Positions 1 through 11,139 of a stretch of DNA of 64,000 nt are shown one piece after another. Origin of the DNA: Odiellus spinosus (Eukaryota; Arthropoda; Arachnida; Opiliones; Phalangiidae); assembly GCA_963920705.1 (NCBI GenBank), contig OY987239.1, forward strand, positions 11,767,004-11,831,003, in the 5' to 3' direction. A program made the position numbers and the translations under genes. The notes under the pieces are model-generated. The model searched no databases, was not told where the DNA came from, and saw only the letters and a list, made by a program, of their open reading frames with translations. Every line of letters begins with the position of its first letter. Within the stretch, counting starts at the first letter, position 1.

Positions 1-890
1 TTTTCCCTGAGTAATTAGGTCAATTTCCAAATTCCCTGACTTTTCCCTGAGTAATTAGGTCAATTTCCAAATTCCCTGACTTTTCCCTGAATAATTAGGT
101 AAATTTCCAAACTCCCTGACTTTTCCCTGTCCTTTTTGGGTCAATTTTCAAATTCCCTGACTTTTCCTGAGTAATTAGGTCAATTTCCATATTCCCTGAC
201 TTTTCCTTGAGTAATTAGGTCAATTTCCAAATTCCCTGACTTTTCCCTGAATAATTAGGTCAATTTTTAAATTCCCTGACTTTTCCCCGAGTAATTAGGT
301 CAATTTCCAAATTCCCTGACTTTTCCCCGAGTAATTAGGTCAATTTCCAAATTCCCTGACTTTTCCTTGAATAATTAGGTCAATTTCCAAATTCCCTGAC
401 TTTTCCCTGAATAATTAGGTCAATTTCCAAATTCCCTGACTTTTCCTTGAGTAATTAGGTAAATTTCCATATTCCCTGACTTTCCCTGTCCTTTTTGGTT
501 CAATTTTCAAATTCCCTGACTTTCCCTGAATAATTAGGTCAATTTCCAAACTCCCTGACTTTTCCTTGAGTAATTAGGTCAATTTCCAAATTCCCTGACT
601 TTTCCCTGAATAATTAGGTCAATTTCCAAATTCCCTGACTTTCCCTGAATAATTAGGTCAATTTCCAAATTCCCTGACTTTCCCTGTCATTTTTGGGTCA
701 ATTTCCGAATTCCCTGATTTTTCCCTGAGTAATTAGGTCAATTTCCAAATTCCCTGACTTTCCCTGAATAATTAGGTCAATTTCCAAATTCCCTGACTTT
801 TCCCTGAGTAATTAGGTCAATTTTTAAATTCCCTGACTTTTCCTGAATAATTAGGTCAATTTCCAAATTCCCTGACCTTTTGGGTCTTAG
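1..890. repeat. ~40-bp minisatellite, CCCTGACTTTT family, array 1
   Basis: About 22 head-to-tail units of ~40 bp. Each contains TTTTCCCTGAGTAATTAGGT followed by CAATTTCCAAATTCCCTGAC. Units vary by single bases and 1-bp indels, and a few carry CCTTTTTGGGTCAA in place of the AATTAGGT half. The array is already running at base 1, so its left edge is outside the window. The right edge is a unit carrying CCTTTTGGGTC near 890. The same unit recurs at four other places in the window. I infer a dispersed element that carries an expandable internal minisatellite. No coding potential is seen. Confidence 0.95.
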
Positions 891-1352
891 AAAACGTATG
901 TAGAATATAAGTTATAAACTCCAGAATAAATAACGCGTACGAAGCAACCAATGATCGTAAACGTCAAAATCCTTAAAATATATAAGCCAATAAACAACGA
1001 GTATGACATTATTATCACATGGGGATAGAAGCAAACTGTCATATATTGTTATTTTAAAATATACATCTTATAGTAAACTGATTTTTCAACAAGACCAAGG
1101 CTTAAGTTCCCTAGTCGTATCTAAACCATAGTGATTAAGGTTTAGTACGAAAGATAGCTTACTTAGTCTGAAAACTTTCTAAAATTTTGCTTATAATAGC
1201 CGTTACACGTAGCTATAGCTAAATTTTGTCGAATAAGCGAGAAAACGGGCGCCATTGGAGCGAGGTTAATTCGATGGGGTATAATGGTCTTCGAAAATAT
1301 CTTATATGTCGGTTCTTAGATTAGCCTTAAACACTGCTATCTCATCTTTTAT
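891..1352. other. AT-rich DNA, nothing recognised
   Basis: No repeat family of this window, long open frame or inverted repeat was seen between the minisatellite and the GA microsatellite. Confidence 0.6.
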
Positions 1353-1362
1353 CAGAGAGAGA

Positions 1363-1426
<64 letters not shown>

Positions 1427-1475
1427 GAGAGAGAGAGAGAGAGTGAGAGAGAGAGAGAGAAAGAGAGAGAGAGAC
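1353..1475. repeat. (GA)n microsatellite
   Basis: About 120 bp of almost pure GA dinucleotide with a few GTGA interruptions and one AAAG near the right end. It has the purine/pyrimidine asymmetry that can form triplex DNA. Confidence 0.95.
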
Positions 1476-1624
1476 TTCGTAACAAGATTGAAGTAAATTT
1501 AAATTTTCCAGTTCAAAAACTTCTAGGTTCTGACTTTCAGTTCCATTTTGTTTTATCTTGAAGTCGAAAGAAATTTAAAGTTTTAAATAAATTTCGATTT
1601 GATGAGGTTTAATTTCATACCTTA

Positions 1625-1890
1625 ATAACATCAAAAGTCAATTACTTCATTGAATAAAAGTAAACAACACCCCGTAGCTTAATAATATCAGTAAAGGTTA
1701 GGTTTCCATAGCTTTCGCTGAAAAATAGCGAAAAAAAGTCATCACCCCTGTTTGGATCGAGTGACTTGAACTCTTCCACGATATTTTGAGCCCGGAGGAG
1801 CCTGGAGAGAGAGGCGGGCCGGGCTAGGTTATATTTTCTTCCCCCAAACAGAGTGGCACTTCCGATTTCACTATTTACAGCATTTCCGGC
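1625..1890 (+). repeat. Family G dispersed repeat, copy 1
   Basis: Shares the segments GTAAACAACACCCCGTAGCTT, AAAAAAGTCATCACCCCTGT and CTCTTCCACGATATTTTGAG with loci near 35826, 43632, 51094 (inverted, duplicated) and 54957. A 94-codon open frame on the minus strand (1642-1926) overlaps it almost entirely and is best read as a by-product. Neither end nor a target duplication could be fixed. Copies are degraded to different extents, suggesting an old family. Confidence 0.6.
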
Positions 1891-2006
1891 CGCTAGAGCG
1901 TCTGAAGTCAGAATCTGCCGGTACATTCACCTAAGCCTTTGCTGATAGAACTATGATACGGGTATTTTTTACTTCTATGGGATAAAGTCATAGATTTTGG
2001 TGATAC

Positions 2007-2346
2007 CAGAAGCCGATGAAACCCTCCTTTGAAGTCTATTCCTCCCGGGTCTTGTCTACCCCTCTCTGTATGGGTTAGTTTCAAAAAGCGAGATTCGTAC
2101 GCCTCCTAACGGTAGATATTTTCGGAGCGGGAGTTCGTCCACCGAATATCTATAGGAGCCTCGGAGTTCGTCAAAAAAACGTCGTCGTTTGTGGAGAGAG
2201 AGAATTTCCAATTTTCCGTAGACAGGGGGGTATGAAGTAGGACCCCTCCGATCTCGGAAAATTGGGAATTTTACCCATACAGAGAGGAGCGCTATATATG
2301 GAACATTGGAGTAGTAGACTTCAAAGGAGGGTTTCATCTACTTCTG
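2007..2346 (+). mobile_element. Family A MITE (CAGAAG...CTTCTG), copy 1
   Basis: Reference copy for the family. It is ~340 bp, starts CAGAAGCCGATGAAACCCTC and ends with the inverted form, here with the variant CATCTACTTCTG. Terminal inverted repeats run ~37 bp. A second inverted pair, CCTCTCTGTATGGGT against ACCCATACAGAGAGG, lies further in. The interior is unique to the family and includes CGTCGTCGTTTGTGGAGAGAG. Flanks GTGATAC (2000-2006) and ATGATAC (2347-2353) match at 6 of 7 bases, a decayed 7-bp target duplication. It encodes no transposase, so it is non-autonomous. Short open frames inside recur in other copies only because the DNA recurs. Confidence 0.92.
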
Positions 2347-2689
2347 ATGATACTTAACCACAAAATAAATTAAAATTAATCTAATTAAAAGTAAAAATCA
2401 AATATTTTGGAAGTTAGTGCAATCTTGCTGCGAGATAACTAAATTTAAGTGGGTTACAGGAAAAAAAGAACTAGGGTATATGAAAATGGTGGTTCTCGAT
2501 ACTGTTATAAGGATATCGAGCCGAAATAAATTCTACCGTGAAAGGTTCCTCAGTACGTGATGGCCTTTCGAAAACGCTTGATATATATATACCGAAAAGA
2601 AGAATTAGCTGTCTTTTAGAAACTCCAACAAAAAAGTTTCAACATTCAAAAGTTATATACAAATAAATTTGCTGAACTATAAAGTGACG
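2347..2689. other. No feature recognised
   Basis: AT-rich DNA between a family A copy and a family F element. No open frame, tandem repeat or inverted repeat stands out. Confidence 0.5.
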
Positions 2690-3425
2690 CTGTTACCTAT
2701 TTTTCATGAAATCCAAATAGAAATTGAGTGATATTTTCGGGTTGATCGTTAAAAAACGATTCAAAATATATATACATAGTCATAGAACAAAATTACAACG
2801 ACATTAAAAATACGTATTTTATAATCTCCATTTTTCTCCTAAATCTGAACGCACGCTTCTATTTGTGAACACTTTCATTTAAAAATGTATAACTTAACTT
2901 TGGTTGGGCCGATTTAAAGATGGAAGAGCTCATTTTGTAGATTAAGAATGGGGCTATTCGAGGAACACAGCTTCAACACTCTAGGAAAAGACACGGAGAA
3001 GATAGACCCTAATTACCGCGACAGTAAAAATGCATATTTTATAATCGAACATTTTCCTCCTAAATCTGAACGCACGCTTCTATTTGTGAACACTTTCATT
3101 TAAAAATGTATAACTTAACTTTGGTTGGGTCTATTTAAAGATGGAAGGGCTCATTTTGTAGATTAAGAAAGGGGCTATTCGCGGAACGCAGCTTCAACAC
3201 TCTAGGAAAAGACACGGAGAAGATACGACCCTAATTACAGCGACAGTAAAAATACATATTTTATAATAACCCATTTTCGAAATATTTAAAATAAAAATTC
3301 CCCGCAATCTACGTCATCATTATAATGACATGTTCGATATTGTAAAGCCACAAGTTGATTCTCGCGCTAGCACCAGTGATAAGGTCTGTTTCGCGCCGTT
3401 TTTCTCGTATAAGTACTTAATGTAG
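2690..3425 (+). mobile_element. Family F element with two ~220-bp internal repeats
   Basis: Begins with a shared segment (TTTTTCATGAAATCCAAATAG, then GGTTGATCGTTAAAAAACGA, which contains a short hairpin). Two tandem copies of a ~220-bp unit follow, each with ACGCTTCTATTTGTGAACAC, AACTTAACTTTGGTTGGG and AGGAAAAGACACGGAGAAGA. It ends in a ~165-bp tail (3260-3425) that includes CCCGCAATCTACGTCATC and TTGATTCTCGCGCTAGCACC. The tail recurs inverted at 36140-36310 and in part at 52727-52815. No transposase frame is visible. Other family members differ in how many internal units they hold. Confidence 0.75.
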
Positions 3426-3928
3426 TGTCTCTACAACTGCCAGTTAGCCATACCCCTACCTTATGCCTCCAAGACACATGCCAATCTTTTTCTTTGAGCT
3501 TTATAAGGCATATGCTCGACTTTTCGTCCAAAACCAGGGGAATAAGGGAAGCAAAGCTTTGCATCTTAAAGAGAATTTTTTTTTATTTTGAAGGAAAAAA
3601 GGGTTCCTTTATAAGAATCTTTCGGGATAGAAAAAATAAAAAAAATTTAACGCGCAAAATATAGTAAAGGTTGTGATATAAGGGAACGGAAGGCACTATA
3701 AAATAACTTTAAAAAATTAGGATGAATTGCTTCGATAATAAACTAGACCATTATCGTTATTAAAGAATTTTTTTATATCTTAGCGTTTTATAGTGAATTT
3801 AATTATATTTTACAGTTTTAAGGGTTTAAATAAAGCGATTTAGATTAAAAGATTAAAATATTAAATGTGAATAGATTAATTATTAAAGGTTTATTAATAA
3901 GTGGAAGTAGTTTCAAGTCTTGTGTTTA
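3426..3928. other. No feature recognised
   Basis: Two small open frames on opposite strands (3367-3564 minus, 3425-3664 plus) overlap each other and the family F tail. Neither shows coding character. The rest is AT-rich. Confidence 0.5.
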
Positions 3929-4165
3929 AACAAGGGATAATACAACCTAACTTTTCTATTCAATATCCTTTAAATCGGCTTAATCCCGGATTATCCCCTT
4001 GGAATTTTTTACAAACTTAAACTCTTATTTTAAAAATAGGATTATCGGGAAATTCTTCGTATTGTAGGGTCGGCAACCAATCAAATTTTATTCTAAAATC
4101 TAACGGAGATCTCGCCTTAACGACGCTTTAATTTGTTAATTTGTTGCTGAGTCATCTTACGAAGT
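3929..4165. repeat. Diverged relative of the family D foldback
   Basis: Carries GGGATAATACAACCTAAC, then TTTAAATCGGCTTAATCCC, then GGCAACCAATCAAA and TTGTTGCTGAGTCATC. These match in order the terminal and core blocks of the foldback at 16152-16589 (GAATGCAACCTAA, TTTAAATAGGCCTAATCCAC, CGACCAATGAGCG). Identity is low and the ends are uncertain. Confidence 0.4.
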
Positions 4166-4568
4166 AAAAAATTATAGTAAAATTAAATTCAAATCAAATC
4201 AGACTTTAAATAATAAATATAGATTATTAAAACTAATAATCATAATTAAACCAAATTTTTAATTATTGATGTTAATCGCAAATTTATCCAAATTTTAAAA
4301 ATATTCGGGGGTCAATGTAACAATAACTCTTTCGACCCAACAATCAATAAATGCATCGTAGATTCAAATTATTTGGCGTAAAAACCTAAGCCCTAGATTA
4401 ACTACGCTTTGAATGAACCATGAAGTTGGAAATTTAAGCTTATGTTCAATAAAAAGGAATTTTTTTTTTTTTTGGTAAATCCGTCATTTCTATAACTACA
4501 ACATTTTTACAGGTATTTTTTCCCATGGACACGGAGGACTGATACCAAAGGAGATTCAGATATTGCAA
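4166..4568. other. No feature recognised
   Basis: AT-rich DNA with a T-run near 4460. Nothing else was seen. Confidence 0.5.
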
Positions 4569-5076
4569 AGCTCAGAATTGGATATCCGTTATTCGTATAT
4601 TTTCAGATATTTTATTTTCGGATAAATTGTAACTAAAACAATGAAATTTCTATATTCGTATAATTGTTAAATGGTTTACCCGAAGATAAGCCTTCGCCGC
4701 TTTATCTACCTACAAATTACTCAGTTTTCAAACGTATAACGATGGATAATTCGCGTTTCCAGAGTCTAAAATATAAGAAAATATTTCAAATTGACTTTTA
4801 ATTCGAAGGATAGAAATAAAACGATAAGATTTTAAATCATCTTTTTATTCGTTATTTTTCACGGAAATAAATTTTGAATGTTTTTTATCCGAACGTATAA
4901 CGCATCGGATAATATTCTAAGAAGGCCATTTTTGTTGGATAATAAAAACGGATATGGATTAGGTTTTTTTTTACTTTATCTTCGTATAAGTTAACTCGAA
5001 TGAAGTCTATTTTTAATAAAACATCAGAATTTAGTAGATTTTATCCAATTAATAAAAATTATACGAAATCCGAGCT
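4569..5076 (-). mobile_element. Family E element (AGCTCGG...CCGAGCT), full-length copy
   Basis: A 508-bp element bounded by AGCTCAGAATTGGATATCCG on the left and ATACGAAATCCGAGCT on the right. Conserved inner blocks are TTTCAGATATTTTATTTTCG, GTTTACCCGAAGATAAGCC, ATAACGATGGATAATTCGCG and GAAGGCCATTTTTGTTGGAT. The same order, usually inverted, is seen at 9981, 16985, 19183, 51860, 58171 and 60678. There is no coding capacity. I could not fix a target duplication, so the superfamily is open. Confidence 0.85.
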
Positions 5077-5469
5077 GTAAATTGTAAGTCTGGCTTTTCT
5101 AATGTATCCTTTCTCCGTGTCAAAACTATCCATAAGTCTGTAACACCATTTTTTTCTTGGAAACGTAAAGGAAAAGGAATTTATTGCGTTGTAAAAATCA
5201 TCTATCAATATTAAATAAAAAGAAATAAGCTCTATTTCAGTTCGTTCAACTGGAGTCAAAGTTGATAATACGAGGGGAAAATATCAAAGATATAAAGTCG
5301 ATATAGAAGGAAAATGAACCAGCTTCAGCTTACAAGGAATTGAATCATAAAATTAGATAAAGTCTTAATGCGTGATATTTGGTTTCCAGAATTTTTAAAA
5401 ATATTAATCGTAGATTTGTTTAAATCTCTGTATTTCAAGCTTTACTTGAAGCCGGATAAACCATAAGAG
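5077..5469. other. No feature recognised
   Basis: A 66-codon minus-strand frame (5059-5259) starts beside the family E end. It has no recognisable character. Confidence 0.5.
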
Positions 5470-6059
5470 AGTTAGCTGGATTCATGGAGATCAGGTAAAT
5501 TTCTTCGCGTTGAAGAGCCAGCAACCAATCAAAAGTTATATTGAAAGTTTCATTGTGATCTCGTCTTAATAATGACAATTGCCAGAAGCCGATGAAACCC
5601 TCCTTTGAAGTCTACTACTCTAATGTTCGATATAGCGCTCCTCTCTGTATGGGTAAAATTCACAATTTTACGAGATCGGAGGGGTCCTACTTCATACCCC
5701 CCTGTCTACGGAAAATTGGAAATTCTCTCTCTCCACAAACGACGACGTTTTTTTGACGAACTCCGAGGCTGCTAGAGATATTCGCTCGACGAGCTCCCGC
5801 TCCGAAAATATCTACCGTTAGGAGGCGTACAAATCGCGCTTATTGAAACTAACCCATACAGAGAGGGGTAGACAAGACCAGGGAGTAATAGACTTCAAAG
5901 GAGGGTTTCATCGGCTTCTGCAATTGCTCATTGGTTGCTGACTCTTGAATGAGAAGAAATCCAGGATCTTTAAGATGCTAGCTAAGCCTATTTTGATGTT
6001 AAGTTTTGTTAGTAATTTTGTTTACTGGTGGATTAGGGCTTGTTAGGTTTGCATTCTCA
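5470..6059. repeat. Diverged foldback (family D relative) split by a family A MITE
   Basis: The left half holds GTTAGCTGGATTCATGGAGA and GCCAGCAACCAATCAAAA. The right half holds the inverted counterparts, CATTGGTTGCTGACTC, CTAAGCCTATTTTGATGTTA and GGTTTGCATTCTCAGTTTA. Together they form a decayed palindrome like the intact one at 16152-16589. A family A copy sits near its centre, and another inserted at its right edge. Confidence 0.55.
5583..5920 (-). mobile_element. Family A MITE, copy 2
   Basis: A 338-bp element, reverse orientation to copy 1. The 7-bp target duplication CAATTGC is perfect (5576-5582 and 5921-5927). It is inserted close to the centre of an older palindromic element. Confidence 0.95.
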
Positions 6060-6066
6060 GTTTAAT

Positions 6067-6386
6067 CAGAAGCCGATGAAACCCTCCTTTGAAGTCTATT
6101 ACTCCCGGGTCTTGTCTACCCCTCTCTGTATGGGTTAGTTTCAAAAAGCGCGATTCGTACGCCTCCTAACGGTAGATATTTTCGGAGCGGAAGTTCGTCC
6201 ACCGAATATCTCTAGCAGCCTTGGAGTTCGTTAAAAAACGTCGTCGTTTGTGGAGAGAGAGAATTTCCAATTTTCCGTAGACAGGGGGGTATGAAGTAAG
6301 ACCCCTCTGATCTCGTAAAATTGGGAATTTTACCCATACAGAACATTGGAGTAGTAGACTTCAAAGGAGGGTTTCATCGGCTTCTG
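6067..6386 (+). mobile_element. Family A MITE, copy 3
   Basis: Same orientation as copy 1. The perfect 7-bp duplication GTTTAAT flanks it (6060-6066 and 6387-6393). About 18 bp after the inner ACCCATACAGA are missing, removing the AGGAGCGCTATAT block of the right end. Confidence 0.94.
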
Positions 6387-6562
6387 GTTTAATTGCAAAT
6401 TAGTGTTGTTTACTTTTATGTAGTAACGTAATATACTTTTGGTATCATTTTTCATTCTATTTGACTTTTATCTTCAATGTTTCTAAAACAAATGATGAGA
6501 ATAATTTGCGGTGGTTGCGTATGGTCTTTATAAAGAGGATTATTTAAGAAACATACTCGGAG

Positions 6563-6829
6563 TTGGTTCCGAGGAAAAATGAATCCGTTTCTGACAATCG
6601 TTGGAAATCGATGGCGAAGAAGACCGCTAATTCTTTAAAAAGTTTTGGAGAGGGATTGGGAACTGAGAAGAGTCGATTTTCTATTGGAAGTTCAGCTTCG
6701 GGAACGACTTACATTTACACACGTACTTTCACTACTTTTAGTATTCTTTCCATTTTCCCCAACACTTTTCTTACTGGTTATTTTCAAAGGGCAAGTCTTA
6801 GGCAAATTAAATTTAATTCAAAATACTAG
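6563..6829 (+). CDS. Weak open frame, 88 codons, unknown
   Basis: The predicted product starts MVPRKNESVSDNRWKSMAKK and continues rich in Ser, Gly and Lys, then turns hydrophobic. The region lies between a family A copy and a satellite and is not part of any repeat seen here. No family is recognised. The first ~50 codons could be an exon, but no convincing splice site was identified and a chance frame is at least as likely. Confidence 0.12.
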   Translation: MVPRKNESVSDNRWKSMAKKTANSLKSFGEGLGTEKSRFSIGSSASGTTYIYTRTFTTFSILSIFPNTFLTGYFQRASLRQIKFNSKY

Positions 6830-6837
6830 TGAACTAT

Positions 6838-7862
6838 AGTTTTAACAATGTAGAAACAATTTTTCAATCCCCAACAATTGAAAAACAGTCTAATTAATTG
6901 GAATTAATTGAAGTAGGAAATATGATTAATTAAAACCTTATTCTATGAATGTGTGCGTTGGAATAATTGTTGCAGATGTGATTTGGTTAAAACAATCAAT
7001 GTAGAAGCCATTTTTCAATCCCCAACAATTGAAAAACAGTCTAAATTAATTGGAATTAATTGAAGTAGGAAATATGATTAATTAAAACCTTATTCTATGA
7101 ATGTGTGCGTTGGAATAATTGTTGTAGATGTGATTTGGTTAAGACTAGTAATGTAGAAACAATTTTTCAATCCCCAACAATTGAAAAACAGTCTAATTAA
7201 TTGGAATTAATTGAAGTAGGAAATATGATTAATTAAAACCTTATTCTATGAATGTGGGCGTTGGAATAATTGTTGTAGATGTGATTCGGTTAAGACTAGG
7301 CAATGTAGAAACCATTTTTCAATCCCCACCATTGAAAAACAATCGCTAATTAATTAGAATTAACCAAAGTAGGAATAATACTAATTAAAACCCCCTTTCT
7401 ATGAATGGAAACTTGGAAATAATTGTTGTAGATGTGATTCAGGTGTAGAAACCATTTTTCAATCCCCACCATTGAAAAACAGTCACTAATTAATCAGAAT
7501 TAACCAAAGTAAGAATAGGACTAATTAAAACCCCCTTTCTATGAATGGAAACTTGGAAATAATTGTTGTAGATGTGATTCAGGTGTAGAAACCATTTTTC
7601 AATCCCCACCATTGAAAAACAATCGCTAATTAATCAGAATTAACCAAAGTAAGAATAGGACTAATTAAAACCCCCTTTCTATAAATGGAAACTTGGAAAT
7701 AATTGTTGTAGATGTAATTCAGGTGTAGAAACCATTTTTCAATCCCCACCATTGAAAAACAGTCGCTAATTAATTGGAATTAACTGAAGTAGGAAATAGG
7801 CCTAATTAAAAACCACTATATAGGAAAAGATGCGTTGAAATAATTTTTGTCGGAGGGATTCG
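6838..7862 (+). repeat. ~140-152-bp satellite, array 1
   Basis: About seven units. Each contains CCATTTTTCAATCCCCA, ATTGAAAAACAGTC, a TAATTAATTGGAATTAA stretch, TTCTATGAATG and ATAATTGTTGTAGATGTGAT. The first units repeat every 151-152 bp; later ones every 140 bp, having lost the TTAAGACTAGTAAT block. A second, larger array of the same satellite starts at 17096. Confidence 0.93.
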
Positions 7863-8432
7863 GTTATTAAGAATTTCCCAAATATTTCCCCGTTTAATTT
7901 TTTTTTGACAACATTCAAATTTCAATTTAATCAAGTTTGTATGAACCATGCGCATGCGCACGGGATTTTTTTACTGGCTTGGTTCCTTTTTGTAATATCA
8001 AACAAAGCCTTGACATGTAAGCAATACTCTTTAAGACCAGTGGACAATTTTACCATGGGAATGTTACTTTTTCTTACGTTTTCCACAACGCAAAATTAAG
8101 AATGTGTGTCTTCTGATTTAAATTTAATCTTTAAGTAATTTTAAATGTAACAATTCGTTATCATATTACAAGACTTAAAAGATTAGTTTTGCTTTATGGC
8201 AAGCACGGAAAAAGCCAACATACAGGGTTGAATGTTTTAATGACTTTCTCATTGAACGCCTGTAAAAATGTTTTAGCCGTAGTGCAAGAGCTTCCCAGGC
8301 AAAAACCAACTCACAGGGGAAACTATTAAAAATTAAACAACTTCACGTATCGTCACATAATCCAACAAATTGGTTGGTCAACTAATCATAAACAGTTCCT
8401 TGAAATGTACCAAAATATAGAATTTATTTGAC
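7863..8432. other. No feature recognised
   Basis: A 64-codon plus-strand frame (7905-8099) with no clear character, then AT-rich DNA up to the next minisatellite. Confidence 0.5.
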
Positions 8433-9275
8433 CTTCAGGGCTAATTTTCAAATTCCCTGACTTTTCCCTGACCTTTTAGGGTCATTTTCCAAATCCCCTG
8501 AACTTTTTGCTCCAACTTCAATTTCCTGACTTTTTCTTGACCTTTTAGGGCTAATTTTCAAATTCCCTGACTTTTCCCTGACCTTTTAGGGTCAATTTCC
8601 AAATCCCCTGAACTTTTTGCTCCAACTTCAATTTCCTGACTTTTTCTTGACCTTTTAGGGCCAATTTTCAAATTTCTTGACTTTTCCTTGACTTTTCCTT
8701 GACCTTTTGGGCCAATATCTAAATTCACTGACTTTTCTTTAACCTATTGGGCCAATTTCTAAATTCCCTGACCTTTAAGGGCCAATTTCCAAATCCCCTT
8801 AACTTTTTGTACCAATTTCTAAATTCCCTAACTTTCCCTGACCTTTTAGGGCCAATTTCCAAATCCCCTTAACTTTTTAGGCCAATTTCCAAATTCCCTG
8901 ACTTTCTCCTGATCTTTAAGGGCCAATATTCAAATTCCTTGACTTTTCCTTGACCATTTAGGACCAATTTCAAAATTCCCTGACTTTAACCTTTTAGGGC
9001 CAATTTTAAAATTCCCTGACTTTTCTTTAACCTTTTTGGGCCAATATCTAAATTCCCTGACTTTTCTTTAACCTTTTAGGGCCAATTTCAAAATTCCCCG
9101 ACTTATTTTTAACCTTTTAGGGCCAATTTCTAAATTCCCTGACTTATTTTTAACCTTTTAGGGCCAATATCTAAATTCCCTGACTTATTTTTAACCTTTT
9201 AGGGCCAATTTCAAAATTCCCTGACTTTTCTTTAACCTTTTAGGGCCAATTTCAAAACTCCCTGACTTTTCCTTG
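8433..9275. repeat. CCCTGACTTTT minisatellite, array 2
   Basis: About 21 units of ~40 bp, with CAAATTCCCTGACTTTTCCC alternating with ACCTTTTAGGGCCAATTTC. More diverged than the array at 1-890, and the AATTAGGT variant is absent. Its right edge joins directly to a fragment of the family D foldback. Confidence 0.93.
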
Positions 9276-9276
9276 G

Positions 9277-9332
9277 TCCTATTAAACGATAAGGAATCGA
9301 CAAAAAATGTCAGGGTGCATTCTCCTATTAAA
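9277..9332 (-). mobile_element. Terminal fragment of a family D foldback
   Basis: CCTATTAAACGATAAGGAATCG, then GTGCATTCTCC, then TATTAA matches the last ~55 bp of the foldback at 16152-16589. The other arm is missing, and the fragment abuts minisatellite array 2. Confidence 0.6.
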
Positions 9333-9980
9333 TAAAAATAACTGGGCTGAATTCGGACATAAAAGCAATTCGACTCAATGGGTTTTAGTTTAAATTAAAA
9401 TTTCCCCCAATATGGTGACGCTATCCCTTTTATGAAAAGACTTTTCTAAAAGATTCGTTTCTCTTTTACTCAATCTACTTTCGTTTTCCTCGGCGTCGAA
9501 TAATGAACTAAATTGACTTCATTGGAAAAGCAATTTAAAATCGGGTGTCCGGAGGAGAGATGGGGTCATTTTTCGTCACTATGAGCCCTGTTTCTATGAC
9601 CTTTTCCCATTTAAGGGGGTCTTCCAAACGTTCCAAATAGAGAGAGAGAGAGAGACAGTAAAATCTTTTGTTTACAGTCAATACTACTTCGAGTTGACAG
9701 CAAAATCCAAAGCTAGTCGACCCTAGTTACCCTTACTGTTAAAACTCAAGGTGGAAATTCTCTCTAACGCTTCATCGTCCATTAGATCGAAATCACATTC
9801 GACCGAATTGAACCCTATCATTTTATTCTTTGAGATCTATTTTTAATTAATGTTTGTTTCCAATTACTTCCATGAAAACAAGGTAGTTTTTCATTAATTA
9901 GTGGCCGCGAGTCTTTTGACAATTTCAAGTGTTAAAAATTAGAAACGAATAATGATATCGCTCCAAATTTTGGAATTTAG
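9333..9980. other. No gene seen; short GA run
   Basis: Contains a short (GA)n run near 9637-9653 and otherwise unremarkable sequence. No open frame worth listing. Confidence 0.5.
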
Positions 9981-10475
9981 TTATCCGCGTTATACGTTCG
10001 GATAAAAAACATTCAAAATTAATTTTCGTAAAAAAATAACGAATTCGAGTTAACTTATTCCAAGATAAAGTTAAAAAACCCTAATCCATATCCGTTTTTA
10101 TTATCCAACAAAAATGGCCTTCTTAGAATATTATCCGCGTTATACGTTCGGATAAAAAACATTCAAAATTAATTTTCAGTGAAAAATAACGAATAAAAAG
10201 ATGATTTAAAATCTTAGTTTCGTCGTTTTATTTATATTCTTCGAATTAAAAGTTAATTTGAAATATTTTTCTTATATTTTAGACTCTGGAAACGCGAATT
10301 ATCCATCGTTATACGTTTGAAAACGAGTAATTTGTAGGTAGATAAAGCGGCGAAGGCTTATCTTCGGGTAAACCATTTAACAATTATACGAAGATAGAAA
10401 TTTCATTGTTTTAGTTACAATTTATCCGAAAATAAAATATCTGAAAATATACGAATAACGGAAGATAACGGCTCT
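9981..10475 (+). mobile_element. Family E element, rearranged copy
   Basis: The left terminus is gone. Instead, ~60 bp beginning TTATCCGCGTTATACGTTCG (9981-10040) repeats an internal segment found again at 10131-10192. The element then runs on from CGAGTTAACTTATTCCAAGA to its usual right part, ending GAAAATATACGAATAACGGA near 10475. Read as an element with an internal piece duplicated over its left end. Confidence 0.78.
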
Positions 10476-11139
10476 ATTCAATTTAGATTTATTTTTATAA
10501 TCAAGCCACTAACGCTTTAACACAAATATACCATTTAATAATGATTCATTATTAACGATTTAAACGTGAATGGTCAAATAATTAACATTGATTATGAATT
10601 AATCATCCCCTAATTGATTTAAATAACCAATTATTAGAGTTGCGGGACAGATGAGATAATCTAAGACAGTATTATTAAAATGTCATGAACAATTAAGAAA
10701 CTAATTATAAAAATTGTAACCACTTTTTCACGAGTTGAAAATAATTGGAGCTTCTAACCTAATAATAAGAATCTGGTCATACCTGGAGTGGCAGTGCCTC
10801 TAGCATCAGATATAACGTTGGCCCAGATGACGAGGGTCAAAAATGATACGAGCCAATTTTGACCCCTGGACCTTTTTAACGACGTCATCCGTGGGGTTAA
10901 AGGTGATCCGACTGTCATTATAACTTTTATGATCCTTTTCCAATTAGTTTGAGCCACTTTTAACCCGACAGTGTATTGACATAATGACGCGAATTCATGT
11001 TTTTATTGCTATGGAAGTTTCGTTCGAATTTACGTTGGCAATTCTTGTTTATTTTTGCAATAATTGACGTAATTGTTGATATTTTTGTTGATATTCTTGG
11101 TAATTTTGAATGATTATTTAGCCTTAATTTCGAATATAA
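10476..11139. other. Unique DNA around the candidate exon
   Basis: Apart from the possible signal-peptide exon, only AT-rich sequence was seen. No core promoter motif could be assigned with confidence. Confidence 0.4.
10783..10957 (-). CDS. Candidate first exon: signal peptide ending at a splice donor
   Basis: On the minus strand a frame opens at 10957, with two further in-frame Met codons. From the third Met (10888-10886) it reads as a classic signal peptide: a basic start (MTSLKRSRGQNW), a hydrophobic core (LVSFLTLVIWANVIS), then a small-residue region (DARGTATP). Immediately after, CCACTCCAG is followed by GTATGA, a good splice donor, giving a phase-1 exon end at 10783. Phase-1 introns just after signal peptides are common in secreted and receptor genes. 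The stretch is richer in G+C than its surroundings and outside every repeat family here. No downstream exon was identified in the window, so this is an inference from one exon. Confidence 0.3.
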
